Below are positions 11,160 through 22,299 of a stretch of DNA of 64,000 bases, in pieces (within the stretch, counting starts at the first letter, position 1; the number at the start of each line of letters is the position of its first letter). A program made the translations under genes and the position numbers. The notes beneath the pieces were generated by a model. That model saw only the letters and a list, made by a program, of their open reading frames with translations, was not told the DNA's origin and did no database searches. Location of the stretch: assembly GCA_033558025.1 (NCBI GenBank), contig JAUCEF010000016.1, forward strand, positions 3,348,001 through 3,412,000, read 5' to 3'. The stretch comes from Phytophthora sp. 'mugwort' (lineage: Eukaryota; Oomycota; Peronosporomycetes; Peronosporales; Peronosporaceae).

Positions 11160-12740
11160 GATTTGATGTCAGACGGCCCGCTCAGGATTTCAACGTCTTC
11201 GTTCCGAGCCCCTTGGTGCGCATGTCACTGTTTAGTGCTTGGTGTTAATATAATCGACCTTGATCGTACCACCTTCGACGTTCTCTCGAATGAAATGGTG
11301 TCGTATGTCAACATGCTTGGTGCGTGCGTGATATCTAGCGCTGCTTGGAGGGCGATGACGCTTTGGTCTCCCAGATACGCGTTCCACGTACTTGCTCGCG
11401 GCCCATGTCCTTCAGCATAGCCCGGGTCCACATCACCTCTTGAGTACAAAGGCTCAGAACCATGTACTCTGCCTCTATTGAACTGAGCGCAACCGTTCTC
11501 TGATACTTCGATTCCAACGCGACCGGAGCGTCCCCGATTATCACCAGGATTCCAGACCCGTAGCACCTGGCATCAGGGTTGCTGCCTCAGTCATCATCCG
11601 TGAACGCCTCAGCTATTACATCACCGGAAGCACCTTCATATATGACTCCGTATTCACTTCAAGTACCGGAGAACGCAAAGGTGGCTTTCCAGTGTTGTAA
11701 ACCAGGGCCCTCGAGAAAGCCTGACAGTTGTGTCACCACGTACGCGAAGTCCGACCGAATGCATGTTGTGATATACATCAGGCACCCTATCAGGAAACGG
11801 TACGGTCTTGACTGCATCTCAGCACGCTCCACATTACTAGTTGGTGACATCATCTTCGACAACTTCACGTTCGACACACGTGGGTTACTCGCCCTCTTAG
11901 CGTTCTGCTGGTTGAAGCATTCCACGATGTCATCGACGTAATGGATGTGCTTGATCATAAGCGTTCTGGCGGCCTTGTCGTGATCAATCCCCATACCCAA
12001 GATGAATTTCGCATCGCGCTCCTTCACCTTGATGGCGTTCTTCAGTGCGTCCTTGACTTCACTGATCTCCTCGCGGGTCTTCGCGGCAATTATCATGTCG
12101 TCTCTATACAGCCATACGTACATGTAGCCATTCCGGTTACTCTTAATATAGCCGCATTGGTCCGCGCCCCAGCTCCTGAAGCCGTTCCGAAGGAAAACGC
12201 CAGAAGTGGTCTTGTTCCATGCACTTGAAGCCAGCTCTATACGTAGTCGCCTTGTTGAGCTGGCATACTTAATTATGAGCTTTTCCAATACCACAAGGAA
12301 CCTCCATATAAACACATTCCTGTAAGTCACTGTTCAGGAACGCTATGTCTAGGTCCAGCTGTTCCATCTCGTATGCGTCGGCAGCGTACACAGCCAGCAC
12401 CACTTGAATCGAGTTTATGTTCTCGATAGGAGAGCAAATCTGAAAGAAGTCAGCGTTGAACTTCTGTTTGCACCCCTTCGCAACTAACAGCGCTTTGTCG
12501 CGGATCAATTGGCTCTGTTCGCTACGCTTCAGCGAGTACCCAACGACATCCAATACGGCAGGAAGCTGTTTCACGTGGCTTCCTGCCCTATTGGATGTCG
12601 TTGGGTATTCGTTCCACGTATCGTTTCGGGCATGAGAAACTGCTTCGCATTCATGGGGTGGCGCCATTCTACTGCCTCGCTACTGGCAACAGCTTCTGCT
12701 TAAGCATTTGGTGTGTCTGGAACTCCGTCTATACTGGCAG
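11160..12740 (-). pseudogene. Copia reverse transcriptase-RNase H remnant
   Basis: Minus-strand segments encode ALLVAKGCKQKFNADFFQI (about 12,490), QLDLDIAFLNSDLQECVYMEVP (about 12,350), VWLYRDDMIIAAK (the RT active site, with Arg for Val in YVDD, about 12,105), CMLMYITTCIRSDFAYVVTQLS-type sequence (about 11,760), SSIEAEYMVLSLC (about 11,470) and the end HHFIRENVEGGTIKVDYI. The YVDD change and frameshifts show the RT is inactive. A 79-bp palindrome interrupts the segment before ALLVAKG. Confidence 0.85.
12533..12611. repeat. 34-bp inverted repeat (hairpin) inside copia RT
   Basis: The left arm 12,533-12,566 and right arm 12,578-12,611 are reverse complements with two mismatches in 34 positions, and are separated by an 11-base loop (12,567-12,577, tgtttcacgtg). 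Both arms encode the copia RT motif IGCRWV, one on each strand. The motif normally occurs once, so one arm is an inverted extra copy rather than an original feature. Confidence 0.9.
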
Positions 12741-13124
12741 CATATGTCAATACCGCTTCAGCGTTCAAGCCGTCCTCGTCAATCCAAACACGGTTCGGAG
12801 ATGGGGGACCGTCACCTCCTTCGGACGGTTAGTATGACCTGCCTCTCAGCCGTCCTCCAACAGAAATATCGGTTCCCGTGACCGTCAGAGGCGTTTCGCC
12901 TCAGGATGAAACATCAAGCATTCCACGGGAATGCCTGCTGTGGTGGAACGTACTCCCTCAACTCCAACCCTGTTGAAGTACTGCGTTCCGGTGGAGAAAG
13001 AAGTTCATGCTGACGGTAGGTGCGGATTGGACCTCGTTCATCTCGACGTCCGCGACAGGTTATCGGCAGCTTCCATAGATTCGTCCAGACAGGTTGTCGT
13101 TGCACTCTGGATGGTGCCACCACC

Positions 13125-14516
13125 TCATCCACGACCTTCGTGACATGGACGCCCGTTCCTTGGTCTGGCACGTGCTTGGCGTATATAACCTTCAGCTTCA
13201 CGCTCGTCCAACCATACCGACCGTATCTTCTTCACCTTGGAGGCGTCCAAATCGAATACACGGTACCCTTTGGCATTATCTGCGTAACCGAGCAGCATGC
13301 ACCCGTAGCTCTTGGTGTTGAGCTTCGTTCTCTTCACGTCATCGATATGGGCGTACCCCAGCGATCCGAAAACACGGCTGTCCATGCGAGGCTTTTCTTG
13401 AAGTTAAGCTCGTAAAATGTTGCGTCCGCGATCGCGGTTGGTGGAACGGTTGGTCAGGTATACCGATGTACTTACCGCTTCTGCCCACCATTCGGTTCGA
13501 AAACATTTGTAGCGTAGTTTGCTCCGTGACTTTTCCATTATCGTTCGATTCATGCGTTCCGCGATGCCGTTCTGCAGCGGGCTGTACGAGACCGTCCGTT
13601 TATGGATAGTGTCGTCCCGATGACAGATGTCATCTACCGTTTTGTTTACGAACTCAGTTCCATTGTCGGAACGCAAGCACTTCAAAGGTCGTCCCCCCGC
13701 TGGTTCTCTTAGTACGCCTTGAACTAAAAAAATTTCAGCTGTCAGCCACACCGCATTTGTTTTTCAGGAAATAGGCCGTAACATATCGCGAGTAGTCGTC
13801 CACAAAAGTCAGAACGTACTCAGCTCCCCTTTTAGAAGGTGTTCGCATAGGTCCCATCACATCTGTGTGCACCCGTTCCAGCACGCGTGATGTCTTCGTC
13901 AGCGAAAATGCCGGGAACGCCAACACCGACTGCTTTCCCTTCATGTTCTTGCATGGATGTCTCAGGCAAGCGTGCCATAGCTCCCACCCACTGTCAACCC
14001 CGAGTACTCCACAAACCGTGCCTCTTCCTGCTTACAGTCCAGTAGAAACGCCTTGTCCACTTTCTTTCCCATAGCAACGGCGCTGCACTTTCCCCATATG
14101 TCATTTGAGGAACGCTGGAACTCGACGCTCATACCGTGTTCCACCAGCCTCCCGACCGACAGCAAGCGCCTGTCTAGCCCCGGGATGTACAGCACCTATA
14201 TCATCTTGATGCGTCTGCCCTCAAGACCAGTCGACTTCACCGTTCCTCCACCGGTAACACTATGTTTCATGCCGTCCGCTATAGTCATCGCCATATCGGT
14301 ATTCAGCGTCTCGTAATCAAACACACCCGATCGGTGGTGAGTCATGTGCAATGTTGCATCACTATCGACCAGCCACCCAGCGAGGCGATGCTCACCCACA
14401 GCAAACACAGCATCCTTGTCTCCGTCGCCGTTCCTGGTCGGACAGTCCCCCTTCACGTGTCCAAGATTATTGCACTTAAATCGCTTGCCCCTAAACGCAC
14501 GGTTTTTTTTTTTCAT
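13125..14516 (-). pseudogene. Copia zinc knuckle, protease and integrase remnant
   Basis: From 14,516 downward the minus strand reads KRFKCNNLGHVKGDC (a CCHC knuckle whose first Cys is Arg), WLVDSDATLHMT (the aspartic protease site, with Asp in place of the Gly of DSG), RRLLSVGRLVEHGM, VHTDVMGPM, FVDDYSRYVTAYF, LRSDNGTEFVN, YSPLQNGIAERMNRT and CMLLGYADNAKGYRVFDL. The D-D-E core of the integrase is intact as residues (TDVMGP, DNGTEF, E in GIAERMN). Frames change near 14,195, 13,945 and 13,740. The knuckle and protease changes suggest the lineage decayed before it was frameshifted. Confidence 0.85.
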
Positions 14517-14559
14517 TCTTGGACCGTTTCCCTTTCGACCGATGCCTCGGCAACCCTTG

Positions 14560-15219
14560 AACCGTCCAGCGTTCCCATTTGCCCGGACGCCTTCTCCTAG
14601 TGGTCTCCTACTTCTCCATCCGTTTAAACGCCTTCAGAAGTTTCTCCTTCGCCTCGTTTAGCGTCACGTCCTTGGCGTTCTCCATGGTAGAAGAAATGAG
14701 CTCGAATTCTGATGGAAGACTGCTCTGCAGGATCACGAATTGTCTAGCCTCGTCCAAAGGCTCGCCTAGCGTCTACAAGCCGACGATGAGCTCGTCGAAC
14801 GATCAAGATGCTTCGCAATCGAGGTGCCGTTTTCCTTCTTGAACTCGTGTAGGCGACATGTCAGCGTGACACGGTTGTGCAATGCGGTCCGATTGTAGAA
14901 TTTCCGAAGCGTTCCCCATGCCTGCATAGCTCGCGTTGCGGAACGGATCTCCGTCTGGTGTTTTATTCCACACATTGGTAATAATCTCGTGTGAATTTGA
15001 GTCACAAACTAGTCACGCCTCCGTGATCTCGTGCTTGGGCTTCACGACCTCCACATGCGCAAGTAGCCCATTCCGGGCCAGCGCCATGCGCATGTTATAC
15101 TCACAGTGAAAATAGTTTTCACTACCCAGGAGGACTTCGGCTCGATTCGTCGTCATGCCTTGAGCGTTCCGATTAGCATTGCCGGCCAGGTAGCTGTTGC
15201 GGCTGTGGTATTGTAGCAC
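14560..15219 (-). pseudogene. Copia gag remnant
   Basis: Minus-strand segments encode AEVLLGSENYFHCEYNMRMALARNGLL near 15,140 (the LxGxNYxxW copia gag motif, with Cys in place of the usual Trp), AMQAWGTLRKFYNR near 14,920 and RLHEFKKENGTSIAKHLDR near 14,830. A likely original start is the ATG of MTTNRAEVLL near 15,156. A frame change and stop lie at about 15,005-15,013. Confidence 0.75.
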
Positions 15220-16200
15220 ACACCAAATCGTCAGATGTGGTTACATAGGCAAGAATCATAACAATAGCCGAGCTAGTCGGCCCTTGTTGGCCTGCGTTGG
15301 GTTGCCCCTAGCGGTTCGGCCCTTCCGGGACAGTCGTGCCTCGCTTCCGCCGAGACCAAGTACCCCAAGCCAGTCAATTAACAGAGGTCAGCTAAGCTGG
15401 CTGCCTCTGGCTCAGATATCCCGTGTCCTCCGCTAAAGAGCGGACGACAGCGCGTTCGCGCTTTGACGGGTCGCCGAGAGCAAATGTTTCTCGGCTAGAA
15501 TTGTTACGGTACCCGGGTTGTACGGCGTATCGGCCCGCCGAGTTCGGCAGGACTTGTTTCTTCGCGCTTGGCGAGACACGCCCTTCTTCGGGCCGATCTA
15601 GTTCTCTCGGCGCTACCAGTCAACACCCTACAAGCTATGCCTCTCGGGTGTCAACTGTAACCATAATCCAGCCGTGCAGGGACTTACCGGATAGTGTACA
15701 CTTGTCTTGGATTTGGAAAGAGTTACTCTGTTATTATAGTATCTCCCCGGAGCCTCCAAGGGGCTCCTCCTATTGCTAACTATGTTCCTATACAAATACT
15801 AAATGAGACGAAGCGTGGTCGACTCTCAACCGACCCTTCGCAAAGATCTCAATGTAACCATCGAAACTCAACGGCCGGTCGAGTTCATCCAGTCGAGTAG
15901 CCGGATTGTTAGCTGACTTCGTACCCAGCGAGCAGTACCGTGGTTGCTTACTTAAGTGTGATGTCACTTCATCTGGCGTCCACTACACCACAACTGCCCC
16001 GGCCACGCTGCGAGCCGAGCTGGCAAGTGGATTGGCCTAACTAGTGTGTCGCCACCTGTCAAGATTACCACATTCATTCTCGACTTCCCGACGCTTGACC
16101 TCCGATCGTTCCCACGACACGCACAGGGTCGCTGACTTGACGCCTTCTCTACGAACTGGTAGGCTTCTGTTTATTCACCTACTCAGCTCGACCTCCTTCT
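15220..16200 (+). other. Leader/LTR-like region of a Ty3-type element with several hairpins
   Basis: There is no convincing coding sequence. The stretch is rich in CTCGG/CCGAG words shared with the gag-like region downstream, so it is probably the LTR and leader of that element. TGTAGCACACACC at about 15,210 could be its LTR start. Four close hairpins lie in 15,382-15,495: CAGAGG/CCTCTG, GTCC-CCGCT/AGCGG-AC, AGCGCG/CGCGCT and GCCGAGA/TCTCGGC. The LTR end and primer-binding site could not be placed. Confidence 0.4.
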
Positions 16201-16230
16201 GACTTGTTTCCGTGTGTATCCGTAACCCAG

Positions 16231-19200
16231 ATGACTAAGAGAACTTCTTCTGCTTCGCCAGAACTCGAACGTTCAGCCGACCCTCTTATTCCTCCTTCTG
16301 GAGAGGCTTCACCGCTATCGCTCGAGTTACCAACAGCTCAAGGCGACAGCCGCACCGACAATGACGCTGGAATGACTCCGGCCACTGCTCCATCTCTCGT
16401 TATGAGGTCTGATGGATCGTCTGAGTCAGCTGAGATTGCTACTGGTGATCATCCATCTCAGTCGACTTCCTCCAAGACTGCCTGCGCAATTCCTCCGGTA
16501 AGCCCAGCTCTTAGATCGCTGAATTCGCCGAGTTCGGTTCTTAGAAACTCATTCATCCCTTCTTCTCACAGGACTGACCTGCCGGATCATCTCTGAGCTT
16601 TTTTTCCCGGTAGCATAACTGAAAGGGAGTCTTCAATCAATGTCGCCGCTGGTCCTCGGTTTCCTGGAGCTCGCCACCATGATAAGCCAGAGGACTTCTT
16701 CGAGGCAGTATCACCGGCTTCCACGTCGCTGAGAGATCAACCGACGGACCCTCGCTCACGGCCAGTTCCTCGCGCGTTAACACCCAAGTCTATCCTTTGG
16801 GTTCGGGACGGTGAAGACTCGGCTTTCCTCTCGCCGAGTCTCCTCCTCCTTGCCAACACTCGGATGAAGACCCAGCGTTGAAGCCGATTCCGCCGAGCTT
16901 GGATTCCCTGATTGGTGACTCACAAGGATCTCGACATTCTCCAGATATGTCTTCCGTGGAAAGTGATGTTTATCCTCCACGTCCGTCACCTCCGCCGAGC
17001 CCACCGGATGCGATTCCGCTGCCTGGGTTCCGTCCGGACGGGACTAATGGAAACTGGGATTCCTCCACTTCCATCAGCTGAGTCTTCGCCGTCTCAGCTC
17101 GAGTCTCAATCTCACAACCAAAAGGCTTCCGCTGGCCAACTGGACTCGGCGGGGTCTTCTTCTGCTGGCCTCGAGAATTTACCGATGACTCAATTCACCC
17201 TCCAACTGATCTAGCTGAGCTCTGGATGCTGCTCCAAGACCGTGAACGTATTCGTTTGGCCGTAGAACTTGAGCGGACTCGGCTGATGACTTATATTCTT
17301 CTCCGACCACCACGGTGACTGGCGTCACTGGAGAGATCTTTTGGCTGCTCGTTCTCCGACTGAGATGTTGTCACTGCTCCACGCCGGCTATTCACTTCTC
17401 CGAGCTTTTTCGAAGACCTAGCTCGGCTCCGGCATGACGTAACTCGGCTGCATCGTGCAAAATGGTGCCTTCAGCCGCAGATTTGAGCCAGCTTTGGCGT
17501 TGACGGTTCGGCTAGAAGCTGAGTTGGCTGCGGTGGTTCGAGAGCGGGACAAGTGGAAACAATCATCCAGCATGAATACCACCCTGCTGACTTCCTACCG
17601 ATCTACCGTTTATCGACTGGAAATGGAGAAGAGGGAGTCAACTCGGCTAGAGAATTGCCATATTGACGCCATCCAAGAACATGCGGACGGGCTTCATGGC
17701 ATGATTGAGGGTCGGAAGAGGGATTGCTAAATCCTAACTGCCCAGCTCGGAACGTACGGTGTCTAACAACGCCTTGAAGGCATTGACAGACACTTATTTC
17801 GTCGTCTTCAAGAGGCAGCAAGTTTGGTGACTTCTGGTAGCGACAAACTGAAGCTTTGGCACACAAGAGGATCGAGGAGCAAAAGCGTGCGATTACCCGC
17901 CTCAAGAACCTCCTCCGTCATCACGGTCCCATTTCCGCGGCTGATCCAAACGTGGTGATGGCTGTAGCTGCTGGCATTGACGCTCCGGGTCTGCCCCCCC
18001 CCCCCCCCCCCCGAGATATCAGCTTGAATGCCCGCTGGCTTGAGATTGCACTGTGCAGTTAAATGAGACTCGTGAGATCACTTTGCAAATTTCTGCTCGG
18101 TCAAGTGGTTCTGTTGGGCAGCCGAGTTCAAGTGGTTTTGTTGGGCAGTCGAGTTCATATGGGTCTGTTGGTCAGTCGAGAGCCGAAGCTATTCCGGATA
18201 TGTCTCTTTCTCCCCGTGTCAAGTTAACGATTCTGAATGCGGCTTCCACGCCTACGGATCAACCACATCGAGTTTTCAGAAGGTCGGTATCCTTGGGATC
18301 ACCTCATTTCGGTGACTCTCCCTTCAGTCCCTGGATTGATCACGTTTCCATCGACAACGTCTGGTTCTGCGTCAAGCTCGACTGAATTATCGAGCACAGC
18401 ATCCGCTGCTGTTGCGCTGACTTTGCTGAGCTCGGCGGACGCGGTTCCGCCGCCGAGTTCTTATGGGTTTTCTTCACCATCGGCTCGACTTGTTGCTTCG
18501 GTAGCTGAGTCCCGATCTCTGACTCCATCTAACTCGGCTGGTATCATTTCGACGACGCCCTCTAGGAAGTCCAAGGGTATTAAATCCAAGAAGAAATCGA
18601 GGAAAACTATCTCTACCTCGATAAAACCCAAGGTTGTTGTCCCCCCCCCCCCATCACCTTTGCGTCTATCATCTCGAGCTGCATTAGTCACTGCCAGAGC
18701 TATTAGCCGAGTCCAACTTGATGACTTCAAGACGTCTGATGTCGTAGTTCTGGGTCCCGCGAAGGTCAAGTCGGCTGGAACTCCCAATTCCCAATCTGTG
18801 ATTGGATCGGGTACATCCGTATCTCTCCCTCTCGAAGTCAACTCTTCGGATGCCGAGCAGGAGAAGATTCGCCGACCTCCACGGTCTCCTAAGTACCTCT
18901 TCATTGAGGTATTCGGGTCTGATGATGATAACAGTGATGCTGCTGATGCAAGCAGAGAAGGGAAGAACCCTCCAGTTACTTCGTCGGTACCAAGCCAGTT
19001 GTCGTTGGTGTTTCCTCCACAAGCTTCGGATCTTCCCTTCAGTTCTCTCCCACCAGTACAGAGCTGGTTAGCGTCTACGTCAATCAACTTCTCACCCAGC
19101 GGCCACAAAAAAAAGCTGGTACCACCAGCTGGACCGGCGGACTCAGAAGAAGTGGAGCCTACTCAGCGAGCAGTTCTTGTATAATTACTGCTCTCAATTC

Positions 19201-19782
19201 GATCAGTCAGCGCGTAACCGATACTACTCAGCGAGACGTAAAGAGAAGGAACCCATTGGTGACTTCCTCGTCTGTTTGAATGGGTACGCACGCACTGCCA
19301 AGACCCAGTATGGGAAGGACGGAGGAGATGCTGCTGAGCACGTAGAGCAGTTCTTGCTCAATTGCGGAGACGTTGAGATCATGATCTGTTGTACCCGCTC
19401 CAACTCACCGACATTCACCGTGTTGAACAGATCATCAATCGACGTAACTTGGGGGAAAAACGTAAGAAACAACGCACCCTACCGGTGTCAGGCAAAGCCC
19501 GTGAGATTCCGCGCGGAGACAATAATCGGCGTGGAGATGGAAGTAGGCGGAGCGAACCTCGGCGCGATGACAGACGTGAATCCAGCAGAGATGACCGCCT
19601 GGGTCGCCGAGATGAGGGCCTCGATCGCCGAGTCACACTTTCCGATGCAACAGTTGATGAACTCTACCGCGGTGTCGACCAGCGACAGCCACCGTTTGGG
19701 GGCTGACGAATTCGAGAATGAACGTCGCGGTTCTAGAAGGCTAGCTAATACTAGCGGTGAATATGCTGGGTGGCTGAGATGA
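16231..19782 (+). pseudogene. Ty3/gypsy-like gag remnant without pol
   Basis: ATG 16,231 starts MTKRTSSASPELERSADP and the Ser/Pro-rich N-terminal part continues through interrupted frames to about 19,180. The recognisable gag segment is at 19,177-19,700: YCSQFDQSARNRYYSARRK, GDFLVCLNGYARTAKTQY, HVEQFLLNC, then in the +1 frame LTDIHRVEQIINRRNL and an RRDDRRESSRDDR-type Arg/Asp-rich tail. This fits gag proteins of oomycete Ty3/gypsy elements. No protease, RT or integrase follows, since piggyBac sequence begins by 19,850. Poly-C runs at about 17,994-18,012 and 18,641-18,652 may cause apparent frameshifts. Confidence 0.55.
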
Positions 19783-19849
19783 GTTAGTCCTCGTTGTGAG
19801 CGGCTGTAAGGGTGGTTATAACCGGAGTTCAATACACTCACTTTTCAAT

Positions 19850-20497
19850 ATCCACGCAACATCCCAACAATAGAGAACTACAACTCGCTTGCGCTTGGGC
19901 GTAACAATATGGTTATAGTGACCGGCTATATTGTGTACAAGACCTACCATAAACACAAAACATCCCGCGCATTGGGGGGGACCCACGTGAAGTACATGAA
20001 AAAGCTGCACTTACAGCTCAGCCAGCTGCGAGCGTCGGATATGTACGAAGGAAACACCTTTGGTATGCAACAAGGACCTGCAGGAGACGCTCCGGCCACA
20101 GCATCAGTTGGATCTGACCAGACGACGCACGCCCCCAGGCTACTTGACGAGCGGCGCAACACGGTCACGCAGCCGACAGCGGGCGTGCAATGTCTGCTCA
20201 CTTCTACGCGTCGGGGACAAACGCGCCACAACGACATCCTTCTTCTGTGATGAATGCAGCCTTCGGGACCACTATTCCTGTGTGGATGAGCCACGTCGTC
20301 AGATCCGCGGGCTGGCGATGACTTGCTGGGATATTTGGCACCGAGAGTGGATGAATGGAAAGCTCGTCCCTATTAGCAATGGAAGGAGTATCGGAGGGCG
20401 TCAGGCCGCTGACACGACTGCAGGAGCACCTTCTATGCCAGATACGCCTGTTGCACCTCTTACTCCACTTGCTCCGGCTAGCAGAAACGACGTATAA
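19850..20497 (+). pseudogene. piggyBac-like transposase C-terminal fragment
   Basis: A first frame (19,909 onward) reads GYIVYKTYHKHKT, HVKYMKKLHLQLSQLRASDMYEG, which is the end of a DDE_Tnp_1_7 (piggyBac-type) catalytic domain. After a frame change near 20,060-20,200, ACNVCSLLRVGDKR, SFFCDECSLRDHYSC and CWDIWHREW form the C-terminal cysteine-rich zinc finger found in this family. The catalytic Asp residues are upstream and missing. The fragment stops at TAA 20,495-20,497. Confidence 0.65.
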
Positions 20498-21296
20498 GAA
20501 GTAACTAGCTGGTAAACTGCAGATTTGTTCGTTACGTAGTACGGTAAGCTGAGTATATGCAGCCCAAGCCTTCGCAATTGCCGTTTGCTCGAACCTCCAG
20601 AACACCAGGCCGCTTGCACGGTATCCAGTCAGCCCGGCTCTTTTACCGGCCGATTTTTTTATTTAGTTTGATTATACTTGTAGAAGCACATCAACTGATT
20701 GCGTTAGTTGATGTTGGTGACACCTGATACTATGAAGCTTTGTATGGGAGTTTCAATCTTTAATTTTGTGAAAATGGAAACTTTACGGGCTGTAGAAGCC
20801 GGAGCGGGTGTCTCGTGTGTCTGTACTGCGTCTGTCTATTGTACAGCGTGTTACGCTGCATTTATGCCGATTGAACCGGACATTTCTGCTCCCGATATGC
20901 TCGCTATCGGCAACTTAGTCTTTCTTGTCCATACTCACGCCTGACTTTGCCCAGTGCCTTCACTCACACACAACTCTTTATATACAAACGCGAAGTCATA
21001 TTAAGCTGCATATGCAGTTTAAAATAAAAAATCGCTTCGGGCTGGAGGGGTTAAACAGTTTCTTAGCGGTTGTATTCCGTTCGATACAAAAGCCAGGTCA
21101 AAAATTTCTTAACTGAAGTATTCACTTAACGGGGAAATGCTATTTCTCCGGTCCGGAAAAGAATTAACAGTTCTCTAAATCGGCGATAGCTTTTGCCCTT
21201 CGCGTCTGATCGTGGTGCTACACCTCTATTTGTCAACCCGCCAGTAGAAGCAAACAATATTTTATATTTACTTAAGTATTTAGCATTGTGCAACAT
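20498..21296. other. No recognisable gene
   Basis: About 800 bp of AT-rich DNA. A 78-codon plus-strand frame (20,708-20,944) contains a Cys-rich stretch (VSCVCTASVYCTACYAAF) but matches nothing I know and has no supporting context. I see no LTR or terminal repeat of the piggyBac fragment. Confidence 0.5.
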
Positions 21297-22204
21297 CCGG
21301 GTTAAAATTAAGCTGACAAAGTACGTGCTACTACTTATTCCCATGTTTTCTTTTACCATTAATACAGACGGTATCGAATCAAAACCTGCATTTGAAAACT
21401 CGTCCAGGGTTTTCCACTAACAAGTTTCCAGATCCATACGGCAGCAGAGTTCGTGCAAGAACGAGCGCGTCCATTTGTGGCTATTGCCACGCGACTTGAC
21501 GAAGTTACTCAGTGTGGCCTCTCGCTGTATCAAAGGACGAAGCAATTCTCGGAACGTAGATTCCACATCCTTTTCCCGGTGTTTCGCCTGCATCGTCTCA
21601 CCATTGTAGACTTGACACGCAATTGTCGACAACAACGGCAAAGCGCGATCCAGACGTGGACCAATTGCCAGGTGGACGTCCTGCAACTTTGTCGAGATCC
21701 CGACACGATCGAGACTTTCACAAGCCAAAGAAACATTTACAAAACTAAAACTGCATATCTCTTCATCGATAGACCACAATAACTCCAAGATATGATCAGC
21801 TTCACACTCAGAAACCAGCAACACGTCGCCAGTCTCAAACACCAACACAACGTCAATCCGTCGTACAAATTCGTCCAGTCGGTCCACTCCCGTCTGCGCT
21901 TCGACAGTCGTAAAGAAATTACGAGTTCCATACACGTGCGAGTTATTCCAGGCCAGATCCGCCATTTCCTTCAGAGAAATCCATTCACGTATGAACGACG
22001 TCATGTCGAGCACTTCTACAACCCCCTTTAGGTCTTTAACAGATTTTACATAGAGGATTGTTCTGTATTCCCACGGTGTCTCTCTCTTTGGAGAACACTT
22101 TGTCACTTCAACTTCTCGCTCTTGCTGCACTTCTTCCTCTATCTGCAGCTTTCGTTCGCATTCATCAGTGCGTGAGGTAACACACACTTCGTCCTCACGT
22201 CCGT
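21297..22204 (-). pseudogene. Inverted partial copy of the 3' end of the DUF3638 giant gene
   Basis: On the minus strand this block repeats bases 31,046-31,953 of the giant gene, including its last 256 codons, stop codon and about 120 bp of 3' flank. The 256-residue translation (22,187-21,417) differs from the giant protein's tail at one residue (Lys for Glu near its start). Homology continues past 22,204 to about 22,300, but with indels and a TGA in frame (near 22,221), so no full gene was carried. It is a promoterless gene end, not a functional paralogue. Confidence 0.9.
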
Positions 22205-22299
22205 AAACGAATCCTTATCAGATTTGTTTCACCACTTCATCTGCCAAGCCTTTAAATTCAACGAGCGCTTAGATTTTGTTCACACGCTGAAGAAATATC

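Larger units (their letters stand above)
11128..15219 (-). mobile_element. Degenerate Ty1/copia retrotransposon, internal region
   Basis: Reading the minus strand from 15,219 to 11,128 gives, in copia order, gag, CCHC zinc knuckle, protease, GAG-pre-integrase, integrase core, integrase C-terminal region, reverse transcriptase and RNase H. Every part has frameshifts. The 5' side adjoins a structured leader of another element at about 15,212, so the 5' LTR appears to have been replaced or lost. Confidence 0.85.

Noticed and set aside
17990..18015. Poly-C runs as functional G-quadruplex sites
   Set aside because: They are simple homopolymer runs in a decayed element and prone to sequencing error; no multi-tract pattern supports a regulated quadruplex.
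18461..19108. 215-codon minus-strand frame over the gag-like region
   Set aside because: It is antisense to Ser/Pro-rich gag-like sequence and shows no known motif; low-complexity composition explains the open frame.
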